This document shows, in pieces, positions 21,772 to 34,000 of a DNA stretch of 64,000 bases. The stretch comes from Rhizoclosmatium globosum (Eukaryota; Chytridiomycota; Chytridiomycetes; Chytridiales; Chytriomycetaceae), in the NCBI GenBank assembly GCA_002104985.1, contig MCGO01000028.1, forward strand, positions 124,001 through 188,000, read 5' to 3'. The first letter of the stretch is position 1. The number at the start of each line of letters is the position of its first letter. The notes beneath the pieces were generated by a model. It saw nothing but the letters and a program-made list of their open reading frames with translations, made no database searches and had not been told where the DNA came from. The position numbers were made by a program, and so were the translations under genes.

Positions 21772-23587
21772 ATGACGATTCCCAAGACCGCCGAACCCGA
21801 CCAATACGAAGAAACTCAAGATTGGCGAGCCGCTGCTGCCGCTGAAAAGCCAAAGAAGCGCGAATCCGACTATGCTGAAGCACACAAGTATGTTCTTGGT
21901 TCTTGCCGTGATCACCTTTCCTGATCGATCCTAGGTACCTGCGATCGGCAAAGGGCCACAGTCGCTACTCCATCATTGGTTCGAGATACTCTCTCGTTCC
22001 ATCGTTGGGGGACTTGAGCTTGAAGGAACACTCTGAAGACGTTGCCGATATGGGAACACCTGGATTCGAGCACCCACCAACCACTGGAGTCATCTACGTC
22101 ATGGATCGTGCCTCGGCGAAGGGCTGGAAGTACGGAGACAAGTCTTGGGGTAACTTTGGGCAAGGTGCGCCAGAAGTTGGCCACATCCCAGACGCCCCTG
22201 AGAGACCGACTGTTATTGATATGAAGGAGGACGAATTCGAGGTAATGCATTCGATTTCAATTGGTTGGTGTTGATCAGGGAGGATTACTTAAAAATTACG
22301 GGGTTGTAGTACGCACCTGTGGCTGGCTTGAAAGCACTTCGTGAGGCAGTGGCGAACCTGTACAATGTTCGATACAGAGAAGGAAAGGAGTCAAAGTACA
22401 CTTGGGAGAACGTTTGTATTGTTCCAGGTGGTCGCGCTGGATTGACCCGCATGGCTGCGTCTATTGGAGATGCCAACGTTGGTTTCTTCTTGCCAGAATA
22501 CAGTTGAGTACCTTGAACCCGTTCATAATGTCCGTCTAAAACATTTAATTAGCTGCGTATGAAGCCCTGTTGACCATCTTCAAAAAGTTCGTGCCCATTC
22601 CAACACCGTTGGACAAAGACACAAATTACCACATCACCCCAAGACGTCTCTACCGTGAAATCCACGACAGAGGTAAAACCGTTTTTTAATTTTAAAGTAG
22701 TACTTCTTGTTCCGGAAAGTAACTCTTCAAAGGTCTTGGTGTCGTCGTCGTTTCCAACCCGTCCAACCCAACTGGGCAAATCATTGAAGGCGATGAGTTG
22801 AAAGAATGGGTTGACATTGCTCGTACCACCAAGACTACTTTGGTTTTGGACGAATTCTACTCGAGTTACGTTTACACTCACCCAGAGACACCCGGAAAGA
22901 CTGTATCCTCAGCGGAATACATTGACGATGTTAACATTGACCCAGTTGTTATTTTGGATGGAATGACCAAGGTTTGTGTTATCGCTGGTTTGGCGCGTGC
23001 ACTCACTTTGTGTGACGGTAGAACTTCCGAATGCCAGGATGGAGAGTCTGTTGGATCATTGGCCCCAAGGAGTACATTTCCTCGATGGCGTCTAGTGGTA
23101 GCTTCTTGGAAGGTGGTGCCAACCACCCACTTCAGCAAGCTGCTATTCCGTTGTTGGAGCCATCTCGTGCTCACCAGGACGCTGTTGCCTTGCAAAAGCA
23201 CTTTGGCATGAAGAGACAATACGTCCTTGACCGTTTGGCTGCCTTGAACATGCCAGTCGTCATTCCACCAAAAGCCACGTTCTACATTTGGTTGGATTTG
23301 TCCCACCTCCCAGAAGTATGTTCTTATCTAAATTCGTTATTTGCCACTAATTTTAAATTATTCAGCCATACTGTAACGGTCTTACCTTCTTTGAAGCCTG
23401 TTTGGATGAGAAGATGATTTGCGTTCCTGGAATCTTTTTCGACATTAACCCAGGAAAGAGACGTGATTTGGCCCAGTCTCCATACCAAGGATTTGTTCGT
23501 TTGTCATTTGGTCCACCAATCGATGAGTTGGAGACTGGCCTGGACGGTTTGGAGAGACTTTTGAAGAGAATTGGGTACATCAACTAA
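21772..23587 (+). CDS. Class I/II PLP-dependent aminotransferase, copy 2
   Basis: Seven exons (21772-21887, 21935-22241, 22310-22502, 22553-22672, 22733-22971, 23022-23315, 23366-23587) give about 496 aa. All catalytic elements match copy 1: SNPSNPTGQ, LDEFYSSY, the lysine in DGMTKNFRMPGWR, and GFVRLSFG. The N-terminus (MTIPKTAEPDQYEE, an Ala/Lys-rich helix, then YLRSAKGHSRYSIIGSRYS) is unlike copy 1. It is identical to the truncated fragment at 8869-9106. Intron positions equal those of copy 1, so these two are closer in structure to each other than to copy 3. Family membership is certain; the substrate (alanine, aspartate, aromatic or other) is not determinable here. No targeting signal is obvious. 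Confidence 0.92.
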
Positions 23588-23879
23588 AAAAGGAATCGAA
23601 TTCTCCATACTGATTAGAAGTTAAAAGAAATAAATGAATTGATTTGTGTTTTTCCATTCTCGCTTCCACGTGGTGGAGATGACAACAGAAATCAGGTGAT
23701 TCCGCCCTTTCCGTCTTTCTCCGTTTCTCTCCAACGAAAACATCCACACAAAATGACAATTGAAGAAGCGAACGAGTGAGGCACTTTCTCCATTACCCAT
23801 TGTTTCCATTACACGCATTGTCTCAGATTTCGCTTCATTGTTCTCAAACTCAAACTCCAACAAAAAAAAACAACACAGA

Positions 23880-25740
23880 ATGGGCCACCCGGACTGGAAG
23901 GAAACCGTATACGCCGTATTAGCAAAGAAGCACGAACAAGACTACGCTGATGCGCATCGGTACGTTAGACATCCCACGATAATGAGATCGCCTCAATGAA
24001 AGCCAAAAATATACTGATTGATAAGATGTCATCCCTGTGATTAGTCACCTCCGTGCTGCAAAAGGAAACAACACTCCCGCGAGTCGTCTGAACCTTTTGG
24101 AATCAAGTAGCGATGCTGGCGATATGGGCACTCCAGGCTTCGAGCACCCTCCAACAACGGGAGTCATTTACGTTATGGAACGCGCTGCTGCCAAAGGGTG
24201 GAAATACGGAGACAAGACCTGGGGAAACTTTGGACAAGTTTGTTTTTTTTAACTTTGTATTATTTGATTGACGGGCAAACTACTCATTTGGATTGTAGGG
24301 TGCTCCGGAAGTGGGTCATATTCCTGATGCTCCTGCTAGACCAATGACAATCACTATGCATGAAAATGAATTCGAGGTGAATTATTTTTCTTAAGTATTC
24401 CGTGAACATAATGTTTTCTGAATCCCACATTCAACCATAGTACGCTCCGGTTGCCGGTCTCAAAACTCTTCGCGAGGCAGTAGCGAACCTGTACAATGTT
24501 CGATACAGGGAAGGAAAAACTTCAAAGTACACTTGGGAGAACGTTTGTATTGTTCCAGGAGGACGCGCTGGATTGACTCGTATGGCTGCTTCAATTGGAG
24601 ACACCAACGTTGGTTTCTTCTTGCCAGAATACAGTTGAGTCATTCCTTTACGTGCGTCCATTTCCCCTCACAACTTAGTAACCTCTCAATCTTCAGCCGC
24701 TTACGAAGCACTCTTGAACATTTTCAAAAGAATGGTTCCCATTCCAACTCCCCTGGAGAAGGAGTCCGCATACCATATTACTCCAAAGCGCTTGTACAAA
24801 GAAATCCAAGCACGAGGTAACTCGATTCTCTTCTCTTCTTTGTTGTCCTTAAACCTGTTCCTAGGACTTGGTGTTGTTGTTTCATCAAACCCATCCAACC
24901 CAACTGGCCAACTTACCGAAGGCGACGAACTGAGAGAATGGGTGAATGTTTGTAGAACCACCAAAACTACTCTGGTCTTGGACGAATTCTATTCAAGCTA
25001 CATTTACACTCACCCCGATGAACCAGGAAAGTGTATCTCCTCCGCCGAGTACGTGGACGACGTCAACATTGATCCCGTCGTGATCATTGACGGAATGACC
25101 AAGGTATTCTAATATCTGGACCCTCCTTTCAAATCCATAAATTTCTAATTCGTGAAATCTTTGAAACAGAACTTCCGTTTACCAGGATGGAGAGTCTGTT
25201 GGATCATTGGCCCCAAGGAGTACATTTCCTCGATGGCTTCCAGTGGTAGTTTCTTGGAAGGTGGTGCAAACCATCCTCTCCAACAAGCAGCGATTGCACT
25301 GTTGGAACCATCGCGCGCAAAGCAAGATGCAATTGCGTTACAGAACCATTTCCGCATGAAGAGAGCGTATGTGTTGGATCGACTTGCGAGTTTCAATATT
25401 CCAGTGAATATCCCGCCTATGGCCACGTTTTACATCTGGTTGGACTTGAATAATTTGCCTGAGGTATGGCTTTGGAAGTCTTTTGTGCAATTTTGTGATA
25501 CCTAATTTATAGCCTTACTGCAACGGTCTTACTTTCTTTGAGGCCTGCTTGGATGAGAAGGTTATTGTTGTACCAGGAATCTTTTTCGACATCAACCCAG
25601 GAAAGAGACGTGATTTGGCCCAGTCCCCATACCAAGGATTCGTTCGCTTGTCATTTGGTCCAGCGATGGAGGAGCTGAAGATTGGTTTGGATGGAATGGA
25701 AAGACTTTTGAAGAGAATCGGTCACATTACCGTTGCCTAA
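23880..25740 (+). CDS. Class I/II PLP-dependent aminotransferase, copy 3
   Basis: Eight exons (23880-23959, 24045-24237, 24299-24376, 24441-24633, 24697-24816, 24865-25103, 25170-25463, 25513-25740) give about 474 aa. The catalytic core is as in copies 1 and 2, with the Schiff-base lysine in DGMTKNFRLPGWR and the carboxylate Arg in GFVRLSFG. The N-terminus is shorter (MGHPDWKETVYAVLAKK). One additional intron lies between TWGNFGQ and GAPEVGH (24238-24298). The protein also shows more substitutions in the substrate-side segments (for example NVCRTTKTT, NIPPMATFY), so it is the more diverged paralog. It follows copy 2 by 292 bp in the same direction, consistent with tandem duplication. Confidence 0.92.
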
Positions 25741-25859
25741 ATAAAATATTCATACTCTTTATTACTCCTCCTTTTCATACAGTTCATACTCTTTATAACC
25801 TTCTTATTATCTCTCCTTCGTTTTGTTATGTAGATGATTGAAGGAATGTTCATTCTTTT

Positions 25860-26813
25860 TTACTCTTCCTTACGCTCCAGAGGCTCCTTCCAATTGAAAT
25901 TCTGAATTAGAATATCGTTGTAAGGCGCACCTTCCACTCGGCATCTCTCAACAACCCACTCCTTCATTCGGATTGCTCCATCCTCCACTCTCAACCCACC
26001 CACTTCCGCAGGCAATCCTTGTACTTTGACAACCTCCCCCACAGTCGTACTCGTTGCAAAACAGAATTTCGACGCCAACTCTTCACCCATCATTGGTTTG
26101 ATGAGCTTCCAAACCATCGGGAAGAGGGAGGGAGGATTCACAAGCACAAACTTGCGAATACGAACAGGAAAGCGGCCACTCAGAATAGAAAAGAATTGCG
26201 CCGCGTACGTTGTACCGAAATTAGACCATCCCCAGTCCTGCATGTCGCAAACGAAAGTGAAACCATACTTTGCAGCCTTTTCCTGTTCACCAGTAGTGAC
26301 TTCGAGGAGGTAGACGAGAGCATTCACAACGTGTTGCCAAGGGATTTGGTTTGGATAATACTTGTTGGGTCGCATATATACCACAGGAAGGCTGTCGACG
26401 TCTTCGCAACCCGGAAGGGATTGGAGAATGCCAGTGAGGAGGAATGGATGGACGTCTTTGATTGAGAGTCTGGCACTTGCATTCCCAAGTGTTTTTAGAT
26501 GCCAGTTTCTGTGTTTCAGTGTTTAGTTTCAAGTTAAGTGGTGTAGTGACAACACTGCCGACACAGCCAGATACTCACGCATAAGCAACAAGGAGGGCTT
26601 CACTAGACTTGAGATCGTTGTGCTTGGCCCACAATGTTCTCTTCAATAGGGACTCAGACAAGTTCGCATTGGCAGTGTGTTTGTTAGCTGCAACCCTCTT
26701 CTTGAGTTCCTGCAAAGCAATGGCAAAATCCTACACGGTCTTGGATTAGACTGCCGAATGTGAATTGAGCAACAACGACACACCTGATCATTGGAAACGA
26801 AGACTTTGTCCAT
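25860..26813 (-). CDS. CRAL-TRIO (Sec14-like) lipid-transfer protein
   Basis: Three exons (26813-26784, 26730-26579, 26508-25860) give about 276 aa. The N-terminal helices (RTLWAKHNDLKSSEALLVAY, then FLLTGILQSLPG) form the CRAL-TRIO N-like lid. The core carries KYGFTFVCDMQDWGWSNF, FFSILSGRFPVRIRKFVLVN and PPSLFPMVWKLIKPMM, the typical Sec14 beta strand, hinge and gate order. Sec14-like proteins move phosphatidylinositol or other hydrophobic ligands between membranes. The ligand here is not predictable. The start is 80 bp from the divergent UQCC3-like gene. A 10-codon first exon is unusual but in phase. It converges with aminotransferase copy 3, 119 bp between stops. Confidence 0.85.
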
Positions 26814-26893
26814 TGGTGTTGATTCTGAAACAATTTCTTTTTCCTTTCACTTCTTCCTTCTTTCTCATCTTAATTTGTTTGAAATAAACAGAG

Positions 26894-27213
26894 ATGTCTC
26901 AGTGGCTCAAGACAGCACACTTCACATTCTGGATGGTAACGTCATGTGCCGCGTAAGTACCTTCGCTGAGGACGGTAGAGCACCCGCACTGACCCTCGCC
27001 CTCCCTCCCTCCTTCTCCCTTCAAAACAGCCTCTCAGGTGTCGGCTACATCATCATGCAAGGCACAAAGGGCGACGAAGCCCGCATCAGAGAAGACATTG
27101 GCCGAACTTCAACCCGCCTGACCGACGAACAGAAAGCCCGAAACCAGGCCATCCTCGATATGATCAAAAACTCAAAGGAAAACGCAAACGACGTTCCCAT
27201 CTGGAGAAAATGA
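26894..27213 (+). CDS. Small mitochondrial inner-membrane protein, UQCC3/Cbp4-like
   Basis: Two exons (26894-26952, 27028-27213) give about 81 aa. The N-terminus is a hydrophobic segment (HFTFWMVTSCA, then LSGVGYIIMQG) suited to one membrane span. After it come a charged helix (DEARIREDIGR), an RNQAILDMIKNSKEN helix and a final VPIWRK. The order of one span, charged helix, and terminal W-R-K matches complex III assembly factors of the UQCC3/Cbp4 type, which stabilise newly made cytochrome b. The match is by architecture and short motifs only, so confidence is moderate. The start is 80 bp from the divergent CRAL-TRIO gene, likely sharing a promoter. Confidence 0.6.
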
Positions 27214-27306
27214 GGCACGCTCTTCTTCTCAGCTAGGAAAAATAAAAAGGAATTCATAATCACGATATGTATGGCGGCCTGTGGATGGATGGACGGAGTT
27301 GGGGTT

Positions 27307-28952
27307 TTATTCAGTGGCATTTGCCAAAAACGATTGCATAATGGCTTGTCGATCCAGTGCACGTCCAATCAAGACTACTTTTCCTTCAACTTGTTCTCCC
27401 TCCTTCCACACACCCGCTTCAAATTTGTCATACAGCTCATGCACTGCCTGAATCACCAACTTCTTTCGCTCTCCAACATGCAACAACGCCTTCAAACGAA
27501 TCACCTGTGGTTTCGGGACTACAGACTCCGATACAGCAGCAGTAGCAGCAGTTTCAACAGACACTGATGGAATCGTGTTTGTCCAAAGAACTTGTTGCAA
27601 CCATGTTTCCAGTTTTGGTAGTGAAATGATGCTGGATTCTGGGATGGGGAACATGATTGTTTTGACGGATTGATCCACCTTGTGTACTTGCTTTTTATGG
27701 TGATGGTTGTGGTGATGATCATGATGTGGGTCATGCGAAGAGGTGTGGTGGTCGTGTGTGCAGGAGGCATCACAGTCTGATTCGTCGGCTTCCACGGCAA
27801 GAGTGGGGAGGTCGTCGAACCAACCCTTAGTGCGGTCGTCAAAAGCGTGCAAGTCCAAGATGAAATCAATGGGTACGCTTTTTTTAAAAAATGTTAAGGT
27901 AAAGATAGACAAAAAAAAGAATACTCACTCGGATTTCACGGATCGGGTCCTCAATGCAGCAGAATTAATTTCAGTAATATCCTTTTCAAGCTTCAATAAT
28001 TCATCCGCGGAGATAAGGTCAGTCTTGTTGAGAATAATTCGATCTGACATAGCAATCTGTCTGTCGCACGTTTGGTATTTTAGGTAAACCTTTTTTCTCT
28101 CACAACAGTAACTCACTTTACACATTCATTCACACTCCCATCCTCTTTCACTTCCCCTAAGTGCAATGGTGCAAACTTGGAATCAACTACAGTCACAATT
28201 CCATCCAAATAAATGTCAGACTGTACAGCTTCATCCAACCAAAACATTTCGGCGATAGGACCTGTGTTTTTTTTGTAGTTGCAAGTGATTAATATCCCTG
28301 TCCTATAAGATTTCCCCCCTAACATGTAACACACGTATACAAACCTGGATCAGCCAATCCAGTTGTCTCGACAAGAATGTAATCAAACTTTCCACGTTTC
28401 TTCATGAGACTCTCGATCGCCTTCACACCTGCATCCCTGACGATATCAAAAGAAAAAAGTAAGTTCAGCGAGGTTCTGTGTGTTGTTGTTGTTGTTGTTG
28501 TTTTTTACTTGACTTCACAGCACATGCATCCGTTATTCAACTCCAACCACTCTTGCGCCTCTTCTCCGTCTTTATCGACAGTCAGAGCCTTATCAATACC
28601 AGAACCTGTGGAAGGGTGTTTGGTTGTCTCAGTACAATAAAAACAGAGGACGAAGAAGAAGTGGCGGCACAGAACTGTCTCCGAATTCGTTGAGAATGAC
28701 AGCAATTCGTTTTCCATGTGTTGTGTCTGTGAGGAGACGGGTGACGAGGGTTGTCTTTCCACTGCCTGAAATGTGTTCTGTGTGAGTGGTGTTCCAAGCC
28801 AGCTAAAAGAGGAAAACCAAACCAAGGAAGCCGGTTACAATTGTAACTGGGACAGGTGCATGGATATTTGGGGCTGCGATGGGTGCTTTCGGTGTTGGTT
28901 GGACGGGTGGATGGTCTTCAACAAGGTCTGGTGGGAGATCATCGTCTTCCAT
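27307..28952 (-). CDS. ZNG1: ZNG1/CBWD-type zinc GTPase metallochaperone (COG0523)
   Basis: Seven exons (28952-28823, 28765-28676, 28605-28509, 28436-28345, 28261-28117, 28060-27929, 27877-27307) give about 418 aa. The G3E GTPase features are complete: Walker A TGFLGSGKTT (split by intron 1), NEFGD switch, [12 protein letters not shown] with the metal-binding Cx[11 protein letters not shown], and the guanine motif NKTDL. After LDLHAFD comes a His/Asp-rich linker (about 20 His near 27690-27780), then the CobW C-terminal domain ending [12 protein letters not shown]1 proteins deliver zinc to methionine aminopeptidase. The N-terminal segment [10 protein letters not shown] sits where the MetAP1-docking CPELVP motif lies in animals but lacks its Cys. 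It is divergent from the reductase gene, 169 bp between starts. Confidence 0.93.
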
Positions 28953-29121
28953 TTTTAAGTTATATTATTATATAAAAGAAGAAAGAAAAAGGGGTTAATT
29001 TTTTCCTTTCATTGATTCGTATTCTTTTTTGATTTCTCATCCCAATGACGCAAGACCTTTGTATGGGTTGTTTTGATTTGATTTGAATTGCGCAAGAAAA
29101 GTGAACAGAAAACAAGCAAGA
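28953..29121. promoter_or_regulatory. Divergent intergenic region between ZNG1 and GRE2-like reductase
   Basis: 169 bp, AT-rich, between the divergent starts of ZNG1 (minus) and the reductase (plus). It includes TTATATTATTATATAAAAG near 28960, a TATA-like candidate that could serve either direction. A bidirectional promoter is inferred from position only. Confidence 0.4.
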
Positions 29122-30260
29122 ATGGCAGCACAGAAGGTACTAGTTTCAGGGGTCAGTGGATACGTTGGAGCGCACGTTGCACGAGAACTGCTCCAGCAAG
29201 GCTTCACAGTGCGTGGAACTGTTCGCAGCGCCGATAAAGCGGATGCCGTTCGAAAGGCGCTTTCTCCATTTGTTGCCTTTGCGAACCGCCTCGAATTCGC
29301 AATTGTTGCCGATATTGGCGCAGCGGACGCCTTTGACGAGGCTGTGAAGGGTGTCGACTACGTGCTGCACACGGCTTCCCCCTTCCACTACAACGTCACG
29401 GATCCACAGCGGGACCTGATCGATCCGGCGGTAAACGGCACGCTTGGTGTTCTGCGCAGTATCGCTGCCCACGGGAAGGACGTGAAACGCGTCGTCATTA
29501 CGTCATCGCTTGCTGCAATCAGGTTTGCCTACTGTTTCTCTCTCTCTCTCTTGCTCCTTACATTTATTCTAACAAAACAACTAGAAACTCTCCCACTGCG
29601 ATCCCCGAAGGTCTCTCGGAGCTTGACTGGAACGAGAGCGCCGTCTCCCAATTCAACTCCCTCAAGGCCGCCACCCCGCCAGGTGTGGCGTATGCAGCGT
29701 CAAAGACCTTTGCCGAGCGTGCAGCCTGGGACTTTGTAAAGAATGAGAAACCTGCATTCGACTTGGTCACAATCAACCCGCCCTTCATCTTTGGTCCCAT
29801 CATTCACCCTTGTGCAAGCATCAACGACTTGAACACTTCTGTCAAGATTTTCGCTGACTTTTATACAAAGAAAGTGACTGAGGTGAACCCTGTCATGGCC
29901 GTTGGTATGTACTTTCTGTTGCCGTTTCATATGAATAACATAACCTTTTCCTTCATCAAAACAGGTTGCGTCGACGTCCGTGACGTGGCTCGTGCCCATG
30001 TTCTCGCAATCACGATCCCAAAAGCTTCAGGTCAACGATTCATTATTTCTTCCGGTTCATTCACTCATGAAAAGCTCGTCCAAATCTTGGAGGAAAAGTT
30101 CCCGGAGCACAAGCCATTCGCGTCCGGAAAGACTACTTCTGTCCCTGTGAGAGAAGTCAACACCAAGAGTAAAGAAGTCTTGGGTATTGGTGAATACATT
30201 CCATTGGAACAGATGGTAGTTGACACTATTGTTGATTTGAAGGCCAAGTTTGGGATTTAA
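29122..30260 (+). CDS. NAD(P)-dependent GRE2/dihydroflavonol-4-reductase-type carbonyl reductase
   Basis: Three exons (29122-29522, 29585-29904, 29965-30260) give about 338 aa. This is an extended short-chain dehydrogenase. The Rossmann motif is VSGVSGYVGAHVA (a GxxGxxG variant), the strand-3 region is VVADIGAADAFDEAV, and the catalytic Tyr-Lys pair is in YAASK after VITSSLAAI. NPPFIFGP and VDVRDVARAH are typical of the GRE2/DFR branch. In fungi these enzymes reduce methylglyoxal, isovaleraldehyde and other ketones or aldehydes. Substrate and cofactor preference cannot be assigned; the TVRSADK loop with its Arg hints at NADPH. An upstream in-frame ATG at 29083 is less likely. Confidence 0.87.
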
Positions 30261-30349
30261 ACCGTTTTGCCTTTTTGGTCCACTTGAGAATAAAAAAGGG
30301 AGATAAGAATACACAGACGTTGGTTTTTATTTTGATTTCAGTGATTTTC

Positions 30350-30923
30350 TTACGCAGGTGCGAGTCCAGCGTCAGAGACACCTTCAACCTGTCCAGCAGT
30401 CTAATTTCCAAGCGTTATTAAATAATCTAAATATAAAGGGGGAAGGCTAAAATAAACGCGTACAGGGTTCGTTAACTCGTCAATCCTCGATTGAAGCTCT
30501 TCAACACGTTTCTTGAGTTCATCATTCTCATGCTTCAAAGCTTCCACGTCCACGTCTCCTGGCCCTCCGAGAAACTGTTTGATGAATCTACAGTGGACAG
30601 CATAAGCGGACGTTGATGAGTATTTTGAGTTGATTTTTTTTTGGTGGGGGTGTCAAGTAGGAGGAACATACTCGATGGGGCTTTCTGGCTTCTCTGGCTC
30701 TTCGTATAGCCCGACCAGTACTATATTGAGTTTTGAATTATGAGGTTTATTTAGTGGTTGAAGGTTGTTTTGGAGTAGGATACCTTTTGTCAAAGCGTCA
30801 ATGATCCCATTCTTTTCGAGGTACTTTCGAAAGTCTTCTTTCTTTTGATCCACGGCCTATTAGAAGTGCGCTAGTTAAGTAAAGTCGCTCCACGAGGGGG
30901 GTTTCTTTGACCTGGTAGCTCAT
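30350..30923 (-). CDS. MYCBP: MYCBP/AMY-1 homolog (c-Myc-binding protein family)
   Basis: Five small exons (30923-30912, 30856-30784, 30720-30672, 30587-30464, 30400-30350) give about 102 aa, the usual family length. The core KKEDFRKYLEKNGIIDALTK, VLVGLYEEPEKPESPIEF and IKQFLGG matches the strongly conserved MYCBP helix-turn and EEPEKP block. A coiled coil (ALKHENDELKKRVEELQSRI) follows. In animals MYCBP binds c-Myc, AKAPs and AMAP-1. In other eukaryotes it is often kept in flagellated lineages and tied to axonemal or PKA-anchoring complexes, which would fit a zoosporic fungus (inference). The first exon is only four codons (MSYQ). It converges with the reductase, 89 bp between stops. Confidence 0.9.
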
Positions 30924-31063
30924 TCTTTTAATGTCTGTTTGTTTTTCACGAATTGTCACAAAAATACAGTAGAAAAGAGGAAGAACCAATATATTTCAGT
31001 AACACACACACACACACTCTCTCTAACTTCGTCTGATACTTTCTCTTTTTCCTTTTTTCGCCT

Positions 31064-34000
31064 CTAACTCTTAATGAATTTCACTAATCCGCTCAAGACA
31101 CCTGACTGTTTCTCACCCCGCTGCATTTGGGTCACCAATAGTTTTTCCAGCTCTGAAATTCTCTTCAATAAGGCATCCTGATTTTGTTCCAGCTGAGCGA
31201 CTCTTGCTTCCAAAGCAGCAGTGTTTGTCGATACAGCTACTGTAGCTGTAACTGGAGTAACCGGTTGGACTACTACAGTTTCTTTAGAAGCTGCAGGCAC
31301 CGTATTCGCTGGAGCTGCGGTGACAGCCGGAATAACAGCGCTGCTTTCAGATACAAGCTCACGAATTTTAACCACCAACTCATCCATAAGAATATCCCAT
31401 AGGTCCGAACTTTCGATCACAGTTTCTGTCATGCTGTAGCGGTGTAACCCTTGCGTAACATTGTTTGTCCATGTGAATGGGCCTTCACTGAACTCGATTG
31501 GGATAATCTTTTTCCCGTTGGGGACTTGGGAGTATGCAAAGTTGAGTTCGCGGCGGCAGTTTCCAGAGGCCTAACCAAGAAGGAGTTATTATTCGGTCGA
31601 CGAAAGAGGGAGAGATGATTTACTTCGTATGTAGTGGAGAGGCAGGATACGACGACTTTGGACCCGAGAACTGCCTCTGACATTTTGGAATACACGTTGC
31701 CAGACATATTGTCGAGGTCGAACCAAACCTTGAGACCACGCTGTTCAAGGGAATCCCGCATACGAATTACTGCCTTTTGTTGGGCCCAGTTGTAGCTGAG
31801 CATACAATCGAATAGGTTTAGATTTTGTTTCTGCGTTGATTCTTGAACGGCAGCCTCAAATAATTGGTCGTCAGTTGCTAAGGCAAAATATTAGTTTAGC
31901 ACGTAACTAAGGCGAGTAAATAACTCACGTGGCAGAGCTGATGGTGGATGTCTAGCGCCCACAACAGCTGACACTTCTTTCGCCAACCCGTCCATTGCTT
32001 CTTCCCAATTCTGATCATTCGAGACTTGTTTCGCTCCAATATATGTGTACAACAATCCAGAAGTAATCAAAGCCGTCCACGTGAACGGCCCATCATCCAA
32101 CCGAACCGGAACAATCTTTTTACCAGCGTTGGTCTGGTCCGCGGCGAAACCAAGCTCACGTTTACAGTTCCCAGAGGCTTCGTACGTCTTGGACATACAC
32201 GGAATGACAACTTTACTTCCCAACACGGCTTCACACATTCTCACATATACGTTTCCAGACATTTGCTCCAAATCCAACCAAACAGTGAAACCACGCTTGA
32301 CAAGCGAATCACGAATCCGAATGACAGTAGGTTGTTGGGACCAATTGTAACTGAGCATACAGTCGTATTCCTTAATATCTCCCTTAGCCAAGGTCTCATT
32401 CACTGCGGCAAAGAATGGATCGTCGGGGTTGATTCCGAGGGACTTCATGCTGCTTGTAAACTTGTCTGACAAGGCGGCCAACGACACACCACGTAATGAG
32501 TTCATTACATTGTCGAGCGACTCTTTCACGCCTCCTTGCTGAACAACGGGATCTTCACGAATTGTTTCCAACACGGCTTCGTAGGGCTTTAATGCTGTTG
32601 GATGGAAAGTGGCAATACTCGCAAGAGGTGTAAGGAGCTGCTGGATAGTTTCGCCGATTTCTGGATGTCTCTCAGGTGCGTTGAGAAGGGTCAATATTGC
32701 GTCGACAATCTTTGGAGTACAGACATCGCGTCCAGAGTCGGAAGCTGTTGCAATGCTGGACCAGACTCTTGTTACTTGGTATGGAATAGCACCAGTTGTG
32801 TGGGCGACGGATTGTTTTAATGCGTCGGTAATTTCTGTGACTTTTTCCTCCGTGGAGTACTGTTCTGGTTGAGTTGCAACGATTCCAATGATTAAGTTCG
32901 AAGCAGAATCGGCGGTAGTACTTCCTTGTAAAAGCGGGAGAAGCTGAGGGAGTTTATCGAGGAAGAGTTTGGGCTCCGATCTATACACTGCGATGAAGGT
33001 GGGGAGCAATGTTGGAGATTCGAAAATCTCATCAATGAAGGGCAAGAACGCCTCTTTGTCAGAATAAATGAGCATCATAGGAATGGAGCCAGCTGTTTGA
33101 TTTCCGGTTCTAGCAATGCGCATCAAAACGTCCAAATGCAACATGACTCCTCGTTTAGCATTTTCGCCGGCAGTGTAGTAACACGAAGCAATACTCGTGA
33201 TATCCGAATCATTGAATTTTTCCAAGACTTCGAAAATCGCTGCATATCCCTCCTGGCAACGCGAGGGAACGTGAGTAGATGAGAGGCCCAACAAGTCTGT
33301 GATAGTACGAGCCCGGTTTTCACCATCGAGCAAGCTCATATCGCCTGCCTTAAACCGCTTACCCAATGCGACTAAAGTGTCAACAGTCCAGTCATATTTT
33401 TCTTTGACGTTCAAAGTTGTTGCACGATTGTTGACAGCTTCAATGAGACTGTTGAACAAATCAGCCATCAATGGAAAGTCCTGTCGGAGACAATCAGCTA
33501 TACATCACTAACGTGGATTAAGGAACAAAGGCCAAACGAACCTGATTCTCCACAAGCGTTGCTGCGATTGCACTAAATTCAAGCAAAGCTTCACCGGAAA
33601 GCTTCTTCTGCTGCTTTGTAGCGGAACTGTCTTGTCCATACATGATAACTTTCAAGCACTTTTGAAGGGCGGATCTACGTGTCTGTGGTGCTTGGGATGC
33701 GTCAAGTGCAAGGGCAACTGGCAAATCAATGGAGTCAAAGTCCTTCTTACGTGCATTCTTGTCGTATTTAGTGTTGATTTCATATGGCAAAGAATACTTT
33801 GCATTGCGCACGAGGCGATTAATTGACACCCCGTATTGGTATCTCGGCAGCTGTGAATCAATAGTCAGCCCTCCACCCACCCCACCTTCCTTAAATATTT
33901 ACTCACCAGAGGCGCTGCCAATGCAATCAAACCTGGTAAGCTAGATGGATCCTCTTTGATCAAATAGTCGTTCAATACATCCGAGTATAGGATGCGATCA

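Noticed and set aside
26791..27213. A 140-residue unspliced frame starting at 26791
   Set aside because: It overlaps the CRAL-TRIO start. A two-exon model from 26894 gives a sensible membrane protein with consensus splice sites.
27743..28087. Plus-strand frame of 114 codons within ZNG1
   Set aside because: It crosses ZNG1 exons and an intron antisense; ZNG1 motifs fix the real strand.
30926..30989. N-terminal extension of MYCBP from an upstream in-frame start
   Set aside because: The spliced MSYQ first exon gives the normal family length and start; the unspliced extension is intron read-through.
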